From Bryobacterales bacterium (GTDB lineage: Bacteria; Acidobacteriota; Terriglobia; Bryobacterales; Bryobacteraceae): DNA of 64,000 bases. Positions 17,237 to 26,397 of the stretch are shown here, piece after piece (position 1 is the stretch's first letter; each line of letters opens with the position of its first letter). The stretch is taken from positions 1-64,000 of the forward strand of contig JAEUQC010000014.1 of NCBI GenBank assembly GCA_016789905.1, in the 5' to 3' direction. A program made the position numbers and the translations under genes. Under the pieces are notes generated by a model. The model had not been told where the DNA came from and searched no databases. It saw only the letters and a list, made by a program, of their open reading frames with translations.

Positions 17237-17242
17237 TATAAA
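17237..17242 (+). promoter_or_regulatory. -10-like TATAAA adjacent to start codon
   Basis: TATAAA ends six bases before the ATG at 17249 and there is no Shine-Dalgarno sequence, so transcription would start at or next to the start codon. No clear -35 box is seen. Confidence 0.4.
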
Positions 17243-17248
17243 TTGGAC

Positions 17249-18862
17249 ATGGAGTCACTCAGTCGCAGGCAACTCATGTTCGCCGCCGCCGGGGCGGCCG
17301 CCCTTCCGGGCTCCCTTTTCGGCGCGCCGGGACGCACGCGCATCGGCCTGGTACCCAGCAACTACAGCAAACTGCGGCAACCCAGTTCGGCCACCGATCC
17401 GCTCGATTATGACCGCGTGCGCGACATGGTGTGGACCGCCATTCGCCTTGGCACACCGCGCGCCGGTAGCCTGGAGGCAAAAATCCGCCCCGGCTCATGG
17501 GTGGTCATCAAGCCCAACATCGTTGGTCTGCGCGGGCGCGAGTTCTACCGCACCGGCGACATTACGGACTTTCGCGTTACCCGCGCGGTCCTCGAGTATG
17601 TGGCGCGCTTCTCCCGCGCCGGCCGCATCACGCTGGCCGAAGGCGGCAGCTATCGCCGCCTTTCCGATCCGGCCAAAGACAATGTCATCTATCAGGACGA
17701 CGTGCGCCGCGACGCCATGACGTTCGACTGGGGCCTGGAAGAGTTCCCTGGCGTAGGCGGGTCTTTCGGCGGCATGTTGGCCGATTTCCGCAAGGAATTC
17801 CCAGGGCGCGGGTTCGACTATGTGGACCTCAGCTACGACGCCGTCCGCGATGCCGCCGGCAGATTTCAGCGCATTGTTGTGCCGAAAGCGCCGAACGGCA
17901 CCGGCGCCTTCGGAGCCCGCCCCGACTACTTCGTCACCAACACCATCCGCAACTGCGATTTCCTCATCACCGTCCCCGTCATGAAGGTGCACCTGCAAAG
18001 CGGCATCACCTGCTGCCTGAAGAACTACGTGGGCACCGCGCCCCGCGAAGCCTATGCCGTGCCGGGTACGTTCCACAACGCCAATCTCCATTCGGGCCAT
18101 TCAGTCGAGAATCGCATTGATCCGTTCATCGTCGATCTCGCCGCTTTCCACCCGCCCGATTATGCCGTCGTCGATGGCCTGCGCGGCCTGCAATACCAGG
18201 AACACAACTGCGGCGTGAGTGACCAGATGGTGCAAAGCAATCTGGTGATGGCCGGCGAAGATCCCGTCGCTATCGATGCCATGGCCGCGTATTTATTGGG
18301 CTACAACCCATGGGACATCGAGTTTCTGCACATGGCGGCAAAGCGTGAAATGGGCACGCGCGACCTGGCCCTGGCCGATGTCAACGGCGCCGAGCCGGAC
18401 AAACTGCGCCGCCGCTGGGCCAAGCCCAAAGCCTGGTTCGGGCGTGGCAATCGGCTGTGGCGCGTCACGGCGAATCCGGCCGCGCCCATCGAAACCTGGA
18501 AGCCATGCGAGATCCCCACGGACACGCTGCATTTCGACCGCTGGAGCGGCAAGCCCGTAACACCCGGCAGCCGCTTCGCCGCCGCCACGCGCGTTCGCTC
18601 CGAAGGCCACGCCAAAGCGTTCCTGTGGATTGGAGCCACCGGGCGATTCGAGGCCGAGTTCAATGGCAAACCGGTTTTGGCCGAAGAGAGCCGCACGCGG
18701 TATCGAAACGGACAGTTCCAGCAGGCAGTGGAACTGCGCCCCGGAGTGAATGAACTCGTCGTGCGTGTGCATGCGCTGGAGGCGGCCGCCCGCGTCAGCG
18801 CATACCTGATTGGGCCTCGTAACGATGGCGATACGGTAGAGGGAATCCACTGGCTAGGCTGA
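17249..18862 (+). CDS. Exported DUF362 family protein with C-terminal beta-sandwich
   Basis: The 537-residue protein has a classic twin-arginine signal (SRRQLMFAAAGAAALPGSLFGA). The DUF362 body runs to about residue 400 (RTRIGLVPSNYSKLR, WVVIKPNIVGLRG, ITVPVMKVHLQSGITCCLKNYVGTAP, EDPVAIDAMAAYLLGYNPWDI). The last 130 residues (RFAAATRVRSEGHAKAFLWIG, ELRPGVNELVVRVHALEA) look like a galactose-binding-type sandwich, absent from the neighbouring paralogue. The DUF362 role is unknown. It is convergent with the isomerase-like gene (9-base overlap). Confidence 0.75.
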   Translation: MESLSRRQLMFAAAGAAALPGSLFGAPGRTRIGLVPSNYSKLRQPSSATDPLDYDRVRDMVWTAIRLGTPRAGSLEAKIRPGSWVVIKPNIVGLRGREFYRTGDITDFRVTRAVLEYVARFSRAGRITLAEGGSYRRLSDPAKDNVIYQDDVRRDAMTFDWGLEEFPGVGGSFGGMLADFRKEFPGRGFDYVDLSYDAVRDAAGRFQRIVVPKAPNGTGAFGARPDYFVTNTIRNCDFLITVPVMKVHLQSGITCCLKNYVGTAPREAYAVPGTFHNANLHSGHSVENRIDPFIVDLAAFHPPDYAVVDGLRGLQYQEHNCGVSDQMVQSNLVMAGEDPVAIDAMAAYLLGYNPWDIEFLHMAAKREMGTRDLALADVNGAEPDKLRRRWAKPKAWFGRGNRLWRVTANPAAPIETWKPCEIPTDTLHFDRWSGKPVTPGSRFAAATRVRSEGHAKAFLWIGATGRFEAEFNGKPVLAEESRTRYRNGQFQQAVELRPGVNELVVRVHALEAAARVSAYLIGPRNDGDTVEGIHWLG

Positions 18863-19747
18863 CGTGTTTTCCAGTCCGCGCAGCACCAGTTCAACGTACT
18901 CCCGCGCCCGCCTCGCCAGTTGGTCCACACCCTCCACGGTTGTTGGGCGAGGCACCAGCGGCGCGAAGATGTTTTCGAAGGTTAGGGGAATGGTGAGCCC
19001 CGTCCGCATCACCGGCGCGAACAGCTTATAGTGGTCGATTTCACCGAAGCCCGGCCCGCAGTCTTCGTCCTTCGGCGTGTTCCGGTGGTCCTTGATGTTG
19101 AACGCACGTATGTCGCGCCAGCATGTTTGGATGTCGGTGATCGGGTCGTGGCTTTCGTAGTCGAGCACGTTCCCCGCGTCATAGCAGATCTTCACGCCCT
19201 CGTCGGCCACTTCGCGCACAATCCGCGCGCAATGCGCCCCTGTGGCCGTGTTGCCGCCATGCTGTTTTATGACCACTTGCACGCCCGCCTGCCGGGCGGC
19301 CGGCGCCATACGTCGCAGGTTCTCGACAAACGTTCCGTACTCGCCGCCCGTGGTTCTGCCGAAGGTCAGCAGATAGGGAATCTTCGCCGCGGCCGCCTGC
19401 TCAATGCGCCGCAAATGCGCGTCAAGCGCGGTGGACGATTCCAGATTCACCGTGGAAAACATCATCACCGGTTCCAGCCCCATGCCCCGGCATCGCCGCG
19501 CCAGCGCGGCCGCTTCGGAGGCAGTGGCGTCCACGGCCAGCGCTGGCTTCGCCCGTCCCGACGCGTCACGATGGTTCACGCCCCAGGCGACGAAGTTATA
19601 CCCGGCCCGCTTGACGCCCTCCAGCGCCGCCTCCAGCGGGAACGCTGCGTAGGGCAGCGTCATGCACGCCAGTTGAAATCGCGTGGGCGCGGCCTGCGCC
19701 AACGCGGGCAGCAGCGTGGTGGTGGTAAGAAACTGACGGCGCATCAT
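18854..19747 (-). CDS. Exported sugar phosphate isomerase/epimerase-like TIM-barrel protein
   Basis: The 297-residue product has a signal peptide (MRRQFLTTTTLLPALAQAA) and a xylose-isomerase-like TIM barrel: FQLACMTLPYAAFPLEAALEGVKRAGYNFV, QVVIKQHGGNTATG, VKICYDAGNVLDYESHDP and FNIKDHRN, with a late FEN for the last metal ligand (Glu). These residues form the usual His/Asp/Glu metal site. Exported members of this family are abundant in Acidobacteriota and Planctomycetota and mostly uncharacterised; recent work ties some to 3-keto-sugar chemistry. Two adjacent ATGs (19747, 19744) can start it. Confidence 0.8.
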   Translation of the reverse strand: MMRRQFLTTTTLLPALAQAAPTRFQLACMTLPYAAFPLEAALEGVKRAGYNFVAWGVNHRDASGRAKPALAVDATASEAAALARRCRGMGLEPVMMFSTVNLESSTALDAHLRRIEQAAAAKIPYLLTFGRTTGGEYGTFVENLRRMAPAARQAGVQVVIKQHGGNTATGAHCARIVREVADEGVKICYDAGNVLDYESHDPITDIQTCWRDIRAFNIKDHRNTPKDEDCGPGFGEIDHYKLFAPVMRTGLTIPLTFENIFAPLVPRPTTVEGVDQLARRAREYVELVLRGLENTSA

Positions 19748-19771
19748 GGCTGTTGCTATTACGATACGCCA

Positions 19772-22369
19772 TCACTCCAGCCGCAGCGTCTCCACCGGAT
19801 TCAACCGCGCCGCGCGCCGGGCAGGCAAATACCCAGCCAGTAACGCCACCCCTGTCAATAGCGCCATCGCGGCGCCAAATGTCGCCGGGTCCGATGGCGT
19901 CACACCAAACAGCATGCCTTGCAATACCCGCGTCAGTGCCCATGCCGCGAGCAGCCCCACGCCAAGTCCCGCGCCCGCCAACCGCAGCGTCTGCCACAGG
20001 ATTCCCTGCTGCAACGCGGCCCCAGTTGCTCCCAGCGCCATCCGAATTCCCATCTCTTTCCGCCGCTGCGTTACCGAATAGGAGATCACGCCGTAAATCC
20101 CCAACGACGCCAACAGCAGGGCGAATGTAGCGAACCCGCCCAACAGCAACGCAATCAATCGTCGCGGAGACACCGCCGTGTCCACCAGCGTTTGCAGAGG
20201 CCGGAACGCCGTCAGAGGCAACGCCGGGTCCAGCCCGCGCAGCGCGTTTCGCACCAGTGCCTCACTCCCGCCGCGGGTCACCAAGTCTACTTGAGAAAAG
20301 TCACCGGTTTGCCAGATCGGCAAATACATCTCCCCTCCCGCCTCCTTCTCCAGCGCCAGGTGCCGCACATCTTTGACCACTCCCACCACCACACGCTCCG
20401 GCGCCCCCGCGCGCAGAATCACCTTGCCCAGCGGGTCCTCCCCCGGCCACAGCCGCCGTGCCAGCGTCTCATTCACCACAATCGCCGGCAGGCCGCTCTT
20501 GTCATCGTTCGCGGTGAACGTCCGCCCCTGCACCAGCGTCATCCCCATGGATTCGAAGAACCCATCGCTCACCACTCTTACATACGCCAACGGAAAATTC
20601 CCTGGCCCGTACACCTGCCCCTTGGCGGCCGCGCCCCACGTCCGGTTCTTCCCCAGTGGCAGAGTGTCCGTCAATCCAACAGCCTCCATTCCGGGCAGTG
20701 CGCGCGCCGCGTCCAGCGCCGCGCGATAGTAGGCGTGCCTCGCTTCGCGATTCGGAAAATCGCGGCCCGGGTCAATCCGCACAGCCGCCGCCTGCCGCGG
20801 CTGGAACCCAAGCGTCACATCCAGTACCCGCGCGAAACTGCGGATCAGCAGCCCGCTTCCCACCAGCAGCAAACTCGCCAACGCCACCTCCGCCACCACC
20901 AGCGCATTGCGCACTCGTGTATGTTGGCGCGTTGCCGACGCACCCCGGTCGCTGCCCGTCACCGCGCTCATACGTACCGCCGGCGCCAGCCCGAATCCGA
21001 TTCCCGTCACCACCGCCGCCGTCATCGCGAAGCCCATCGCCTGCCAGTCCAGTTGCGCCAGGGCCATCATTGGAATCTCCGTCTCCAACCCCGCCAGCAC
21101 TCGCGTCCCCGCGGCCGCCAACGCCAACCCCAGCGCCGCCCCCAACGCCGCCAGCAGCAGGCTCTCCACCAGCATCTGGCGCATTATCCGCCAGCGCCCG
21201 GCCCCCAGCGCCACTCGAATCGAAATCTCTTTCTGCCGCGCAGTCGCACGCGCCAGCAACAGGTTCGAAAGATTCGCGCAAACAATCAACAGCACCAGCC
21301 CCACCGCCCCGCTCAGCACCAGCATCGCCGTCCGCACACTGCCGCTGACATACTCCCGCAGCGGCCGCACTTGCGGCGTAAAATCGTTCTGCCCAGGGTA
21401 TTGCTTGGCCAATTGCCGCGCAAACACTTTCATCTCCGCGGCGGCCTCCGCCGCCGTCGCCCCTGGTTTCAATCGCCCCACCACCGACATTGTGTTCCCC
21501 CACCGGTTCGATTGATCGCTCAGCGGAAAAACCGGAAAAACATCCACCCGCACACCCGGCGCGAACATCGCTCCAAAATCGAACGTCTTTGGCAACACAC
21601 CCGCCACGCGGCAGGGCCGCTCATTCAATAGCAGCGTCCGCCCTGCCGCGCCCGCGTCGCGGTGCATTCGCCGCTCCCAGAAGTCGTGGCTCACCATTAC
21701 CGCGTCCGGTCCATTGGGCTGCGTCTCCGCTTCCGTAAATCCGGTGCCTAACACCGGCACCACCCCAAGCAGCGAAAAAAAGTTCCCCGTCACCGGCACC
21801 CCTGTCAGCCGCTCCGGTTCCCCCGCGCCAGTCATCTTCAGGTCCCCAATTCCGTAGAACGCGAAGTACCCGCCCGCCTCGGCAAGCGTCGACAGGTTTC
21901 CCTGCATGTCTTTCAGATAGGCCGTTTGTGTGGTGCGCGCCGACAGTCCGTCTCCACCCGTATTGGCGATCCACAATAGACGCTCGCCATCCGCCACCGG
22001 CAAGTCTCGCAGCAGAATCGCGTGAACAACACTGAACACGGTCACACTTGCGCCCACTCCCAGCCCCGTAATCAGAATCGCGAACGCCGCCAGTCCCACA
22101 TCCCGGCGCAGCGTGCGCAGGGCATACCGTAAGTCCTGCCAAAGCGTCTCCATCAGTGGAATCCCCCTTGCCTCTCGATGCGTCTCCCTTGCCGCCGCCA
22201 ACCCGCCCAGCGCCGCCAGCGCCGCCCGCCGCGCCTCGGCTTCGCTCATGCCGCGCCGCCGGTTCTCTTCCGTCGCCATCTCCACATGGGACGCCATCTC
22301 TTCGTCCAACTCCTGGTCCATCGCCCGGCCCCGAAGCACGGCCCGCGCCCGCCGCCAGAGTTCCATCAC
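19772..22369 (-). CDS. ADOP-type ABC transporter permease (MacB/FtsX family)
   Basis: The 865-residue protein belongs to the acidobacterial duplicated orphan permeases. It starts with a cytoplasmic prefix ([33 protein letters not shown]), then a first membrane segment and MacB periplasmic domain, FtsX core ([38 protein letters not shown]), a second periplasmic module and a second FtsX core ([28 protein letters not shown]), ending [16 protein letters not shown]. No ATPase gene is next to it, which is usual for this family. It overlaps padR by an ATGA, so regulator and permease are translated together. Confidence 0.9.
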   Translation of the reverse strand: [865 protein letters not shown]

Positions 22370-22707
22370 TCGGCGTCCTCCACTGGCGCCAGCACTCGCC
22401 CCATCACTTCGCTCAACTGCCGCCAGTACGCCGCGTCCGCCGCCAGTTGCTTTGTTCCTGCCTTCGTAATCGTGTAGTACTTCGCCCTCCGGTTATTCTC
22501 CGATGTCCCCCACTTCGCCGCGATCCATCCCCGCTGCTGCAGCCGCACCAGCGCCGCGTAAATCGTCCCCTGGTTCAATAGCACCTGATTACCACTCACC
22601 TGTTCAATCCGCCGCGCGATCCCGTACCCGTGCAGCGCGCCCATCGTCGCCAGCGTCTGCAACACCATCACTTCCAACGTTCCCTGCAGTAGCTCCATTT
22701 TGCTCAT
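22366..22707 (-). CDS. PadR family transcriptional regulator
   Basis: This 113-residue winged-helix protein (MSKMELLQGTLEVMVLQTLAT, ALHGYGIARRIEQVSGNQVLLNQGTIYAAL, RRAKYYTITKAGTKQL) is a short PadR-type regulator of the class that always precedes ADOP permeases. The ATG at 22707 is chosen because the open frame further upstream runs through the divergent kinase promoter region. It probably represses its own operon; two GTGG/CCAC inverted repeats lie directly in front of its start codon. Confidence 0.9.
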   Translation of the reverse strand: MSKMELLQGTLEVMVLQTLATMGALHGYGIARRIEQVSGNQVLLNQGTIYAALVRLQQRGWIAAKWGTSENNRRAKYYTITKAGTKQLAADAAYWRQLSEVMGRVLAPVEDAE

Positions 22708-22746
22708 GTGGCATTCCCACACAAAGGCTACCACTGCTCCTGTGGT
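22707..22746. promoter_or_regulatory. Paired GTGG/CCAC inverted repeats in the padR-kinase intergenic region
   Basis: TGTGG-N5-CCACA (22707-22721) and ACCAC-N7-GTGGT (22730-22746) sit side by side between the padR start codon and the divergent kinase gene. Their position suits a PadR operator, although the usual PadR consensus is ATGT-N8-ACAT. Confidence 0.35.
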
Positions 22747-22791
22747 ATGGCAACAGGAACTCGCCGGAACTTGCGAAGCGGCATGTAAACA

Positions 22792-24951
22792 ATGCACTAT
22801 GCATCCATGGCGGCTCCAGGACAATCCGGTATTCCCTCCCGCCTTGCCCACTACGAGATCACCGGCGAACTCGGGCAAGGCGGCATGGGCGCCGTCTACA
22901 AGGCCATCGACACCAAGCTAGGCCGTCCGGTCGCGCTGAAAGTTATCGCGCGCAGCACCATCACGGAGGAAGACCGCCGCCGCTTCGCCCGCGAGGCCAA
23001 CGCCGCCAGCGCCCTCAACCACCCCAACATCGTCACCATTTACGCCTACGATTCCGTGGACGGAACCGATTTCATCGCCATGGAGTTGATCGAAGGCGAC
23101 ACCCTCGACCGCTACTTTTCCAATCGCTCTACCCTGGCGCCGCTGGAAATTCTCCGCCAGGTGGCCGCCGCCCTGGCCGCCGCCCACGCCGCCGGCATCG
23201 TGCACCGGGACCTCAAACCGGCCAACATCATGATCAATCCCTCCGGCCTGGTAAAGGTTCTCGACTTCGGACTTTCCAAGCGCCAGGTGCTTGCCGGAGA
23301 GCATACGGAAACCGTGCTTACACGGGCGGGCGCGGTGGTCGGCACCCCGGCCTATATGTCGCCCGAACAGGCCCTTGGCGAGCACACCGATTGGCGCACC
23401 GACATCTTTTCCTTCGGCGTCATTCTTTACGAAGCGGTTTGCGGCAAGCGGCCCTTTCAAGGCCGCAATGTCATGGCCGTTCTGCACGCCGTTGCCAACA
23501 CGCCGCACGATCCGCCAGCCAACGCCAGCCCGGCCGTCGCCGCCCTCATCGAAAGATGCCTCATCAAAGAGCGTGGCCAGCGGCTGCAGTCCATAGCCGA
23601 TGCGGTCACCGTTTTGAGTCCTGCGTCGGCTGACGCCATGGCGGCGCTTCCCGCAAAGCGATCCCGCCGCTGGCTGGCCGTCGCCGCCGTGGGGCTGACT
23701 CTCGCGGGTGGCTTCGCGGGCCGTAACTCTATTCGGTCCTGGCTCACTGCAAACGTGCCGTCGGTTTCCTCTCCTACCGCCTACGGCAACACCCGTTCTG
23801 GTGACCAATTGCTCGCGCGCCAAGACCGCAAGGGCAATGTCGATCTGGCCATCGTAGAGTTTCAAAAAGCCATAGCGGCGGATGCGGCTTACGCCCCCGC
23901 CCACGCGGGTCTCGCCCATGCCTATTTCTTGAAGAACCGCAGCGTGCCGGATCCCCAATGGCTGCGGGTTGCCCGCCAGTCAGCCGAACGGGCAGTGGCT
24001 CTCACTCCCGATCTTGCCATTTGCCACGTTGCTCTTGCCCGCGTCGCGGTCGCCCAGAACGACTACGCTCTCGCCCAAACAGAGCTCGCAAGGGCGGTCG
24101 AACTCGATCCCCGGCGCGCCGAAACGCACCGCGTCCTCGGCGCCCTGCACAATGGACGGGGCGACGCCGCGTCCGCCGAAAAATCATTTCGCACCGCACT
24201 CGAACTCGACGCCGGCGATTGGCGCAACGCCTTCGATCTTGGCCAGCACTATTACAGCAAGGCGCGCTTTTCCGATGCCGTCTCCGTCTGGCAAACCGCC
24301 GTCGAAAAGGCCCCGGAGTTGGAGGCTCTCCACCGCAATCTGGGCGCCGCGTTCCATATGCTCGGCCAGCATGAGCGCGCGGCGGCCGAGTTCCAGCGAG
24401 CCCTGGAAATAGTTCCTGCCGCCGCGACGTTTAACAATCTAGGCACCAGCCGCTACTTTCAAGGACGCTACAATGACGCCATCCTCGCTTTCGAAAAGGC
24501 CGTCGATGGCCGCCCAAATGCGTACATGTATTGGGGCAACCTGGCCGACGCCTACCGCTGGGGCTCCGGCACCAGACCGAAAGCCGCCGCCGCTTACACT
24601 CGGGCTATCCAGCTTGCCCGCATCGAAGCCGCTTCGCGTCCCGCCGACTGGGACCTCCGCTCCCGTATCGCGCTCTATCTCGCCAAGCTCGGCGATGCCA
24701 CCGCCGCCCGGTCAGAAATCGCCGGCGCACCCTTAGCCAGCACCTCCGCCATCCTGTGGTTCCGTCTCGCTGTCACTCGCGAACTCTGTAACGACCGCGA
24801 CCTCGCTCTCACGGCCCTCGATCGCGCACTCACCGCCGGTTATCCGCAAAGTGAAATTGAATTGGAACCGGAGTTGTCCCCTCTTCGCTCCGATCGCCGC
24901 TACCATATCCGAATGGCGATGACGAAACTTCCTTTAGGCGCCGCCAAATAG
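22792..24951 (+). CDS. Serine/threonine protein kinase with TPR repeats
   Basis: The N-terminal 270 residues are a complete bacterial Hanks-type kinase: glycine loop GELGQGGMGAVYKA, VALKVIA lysine, catalytic VHRDLKPANIM, DFG in KVLDFGLSK, and GTPAYMSPEQ. A single membrane segment follows (RWLAVAAVGLTLAGGFAG, about 290-307), then a C-terminal array of TPR-like repeats (AYAPAHAGLAHAYF, DYALAQTELARAVELDPRRAE, AEKSFRTALELDAGDWRNAFDLG, AAAEFQRALEIVPAAATFNNLG). The start may be the ATG at 22792 or five codons on at 22807; neither has a ribosome site. ATGCA-N3-TGCAT covers the first start. It leads an apparent operon with the next gene. Confidence 0.9.
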   Translation: MHYASMAAPGQSGIPSRLAHYEITGELGQGGMGAVYKAIDTKLGRPVALKVIARSTITEEDRRRFAREANAASALNHPNIVTIYAYDSVDGTDFIAMELIEGDTLDRYFSNRSTLAPLEILRQVAAALAAAHAAGIVHRDLKPANIMINPSGLVKVLDFGLSKRQVLAGEHTETVLTRAGAVVGTPAYMSPEQALGEHTDWRTDIFSFGVILYEAVCGKRPFQGRNVMAVLHAVANTPHDPPANASPAVAALIERCLIKERGQRLQSIADAVTVLSPASADAMAALPAKRSRRWLAVAAVGLTLAGGFAGRNSIRSWLTANVPSVSSPTAYGNTRSGDQLLARQDRKGNVDLAIVEFQKAIAADAAYAPAHAGLAHAYFLKNRSVPDPQWLRVARQSAERAVALTPDLAICHVALARVAVAQNDYALAQTELARAVELDPRRAETHRVLGALHNGRGDAASAEKSFRTALELDAGDWRNAFDLGQHYYSKARFSDAVSVWQTAVEKAPELEALHRNLGAAFHMLGQHERAAAEFQRALEIVPAAATFNNLGTSRYFQGRYNDAILAFEKAVDGRPNAYMYWGNLADAYRWGSGTRPKAAAAYTRAIQLARIEAASRPADWDLRSRIALYLAKLGDATAARSEIAGAPLASTSAILWFRLAVTRELCNDRDLALTALDRALTAGYPQSEIELEPELSPLRSDRRYHIRMAMTKLPLGAAK

Positions 24952-24968
24952 TCGACACAGGAGCCGTT

Positions 24969-25586
24969 ATGTCCCACACCACGTTTGACCTCAAACTGAC
25001 CGCCGACCTCACCAGAACCGATGGGCGCTTTAACGCCGCTGGCAACGATAGCCGCGAGTGGTTTTCCCGCGCGTCGAACGCACAGACCTGGCGGCGCCTC
25101 TCCGCCAACCCCGACGGGCCCGGCGCGGGCCCCAGTCTCACCTTCCCCTCCGGCCCCAACCCGGACCCCGACAAGCTACAGATAACCGTTTATTTCAATC
25201 AATCGGTCCCCTGGGACGCGACACTCCAGGTGGCCATCTACGCCATCTTCACACCAAGAGCACACCACACCATCCCAGTCGCCAGCCCCTTCCGGACCGC
25301 GAACGGCAACGTACAGGTCCTGCTAGGCGGAACCGATTTGATCCATCACCCCGATGTAGACGGATTCCACGCCGCGGTCATGCCCTCAGTCCCCCTCAGT
25401 ATCGATCCCAGACTCATTCCGGGTCAGGCGCAAACCTGGCGATTCGAATTCACCGTCGTCGCCCAGTTCACGTTTTCCAGCGGCCGGGTCCTGCAGTACG
25501 CCTATGACCCGGAGATGGATGTGACCGTGGATGTTCCCATCGGCGAATGTGAGGAAAAGAGCCGGCCCCACACCGCCGCCGGTTGA
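24969..25586 (+). CDS. Protein of unknown function downstream of the TPR kinase
   Basis: The 205-residue product has no signal peptide or membrane segment and looks like a beta-rich single domain (FDLKLTADLTRTDGRF, LQITVYFNQSVPWDATLQVAIYAIF, TWRFEFTVVAQFTFSSGRVLQYAY). I do not recognise a family. It starts 17 bases after the kinase stop with a good ribosome site (AGGAG, 8 bases before the ATG), so it is likely co-expressed with the kinase and could be a substrate or effector, which is inference from position only. Confidence 0.65.
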   Translation: MSHTTFDLKLTADLTRTDGRFNAAGNDSREWFSRASNAQTWRRLSANPDGPGAGPSLTFPSGPNPDPDKLQITVYFNQSVPWDATLQVAIYAIFTPRAHHTIPVASPFRTANGNVQVLLGGTDLIHHPDVDGFHAAVMPSVPLSIDPRLIPGQAQTWRFEFTVVAQFTFSSGRVLQYAYDPEMDVTVDVPIGECEEKSRPHTAAG

Positions 25587-25615
25587 AACCCGGCGCTCCC
25601 TCTACTGGCCCGGGA

Positions 25616-25621
25616 TACAAT
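25616..25621 (+). promoter_or_regulatory. -10-like TACAAT adjacent to start codon
   Basis: TACAAT ends six bases before the ATG at 25628, without a ribosome site between, consistent with a leaderless transcript of the PPOX gene. Confidence 0.4.
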
Positions 25622-25627
25622 CACCCC

Positions 25628-26242
25628 ATGACCATCCCGGGCTTTCCGATCGCGTCCCTCGAAGACCTTCGCCAACTCTACCCGCCGGTCCTCGAACGAG
25701 CCCGCCTCAAAACCCAGATCAGGCTGGACAAGCACTGCCGGGCTTTTATCGAAAAGAGCCCGTTTCTAACCCTTTCCACCCAAGGCCCCGAAGGGGCCGA
25801 CGTTACCCCGCGCGGCGACGCTCCCGGATTCGTCCACATCCTCGACGACAGTACAATCGCCATCCCGGACTGGCGCGGCAACAACCGGTTGGACTCCCTC
25901 ACAAATGTTCTTTCCAACCCGCATGTCGGCCTGCTCTTCTTCATTCCGGGTATCATCGAAACTCTCCGCGTCAATGGCGACGCCATCATCACCGCCGCCC
26001 CGGAAGTGGTCCACCGCTGGTCAGTAAACAACAGCCACCCCGCCACCGCCCTCATCGTCACCATCCACGAGGCCTTCCTCCACTGCGGCAAGGCACTGAT
26101 CCGTTCCAGGCTCTGGCACGACGATTACAAGGCACCGATGCCCCTCTACGGCCAGATGCTCAAGGACCAGATCGACGTTCCCGACACCGCCGCCGAAATG
26201 CAGGCTTCCATCGAGGACGCCTACAAAAACAAGCTCTACTAG
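25628..26242 (+). CDS. PPOX-type FMN-dependent flavoprotein (MSMEG_1061-like)
   Basis: The 204-residue protein is a split-barrel flavin protein of the pyridoxamine-5'-phosphate-oxidase-like superfamily. HCRAFIEKSPFLTLSTQGPEG, DVTPRGDAPGFVHILDD, IPDWRGNNRLDSLTNVLSNPHVGLLFFIPG and a C-terminal CGKALIRSRLW follow the order of the MSMEG_1061 type, which uses FMN or F420-like cofactors in uncharacterised reactions. The ATG at 25628 is chosen; an in-frame TTG at 25583 that overlaps the previous stop is a weaker alternative. A strong hairpin terminator lies 85 bases after the stop. Confidence 0.8.
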   Translation: MTIPGFPIASLEDLRQLYPPVLERARLKTQIRLDKHCRAFIEKSPFLTLSTQGPEGADVTPRGDAPGFVHILDDSTIAIPDWRGNNRLDSLTNVLSNPHVGLLFFIPGIIETLRVNGDAIITAAPEVVHRWSVNNSHPATALIVTIHEAFLHCGKALIRSRLWHDDYKAPMPLYGQMLKDQIDVPDTAAEMQASIEDAYKNKLY

Positions 26243-26326
26243 AAACCCGTTCCCAGCCACAAAACCGTTGATAATAGAGGACTTGCCCAAAGTCCGCTTG
26301 ACAGCCCATGTTATAGTCCTGATGAG

Positions 26327-26369
26327 AAGGCCCTCCTTCCCGGAACACTCCGGAAACGAGGGCCTTTTT
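26327..26369 (+). terminator. Rho-independent terminator after the PPOX gene
   Basis: AAGGCCCTC (26327-26335) pairs with GAGGGCCTT (26358-26366), with a nested CCGGA/TCCGG inside, and is followed by a T run. It separates the PPOX gene from the small gene at 26398. Confidence 0.75.
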
Positions 26370-26397
26370 CTATTTCGCGTTTCGAAAAGGAACTGTC

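Noticed and set aside
26298..26317. TTGACA followed by TATAGT upstream of the small gene at 26398
   Set aside because: The spacing is only 8 bases, so they cannot form one promoter.
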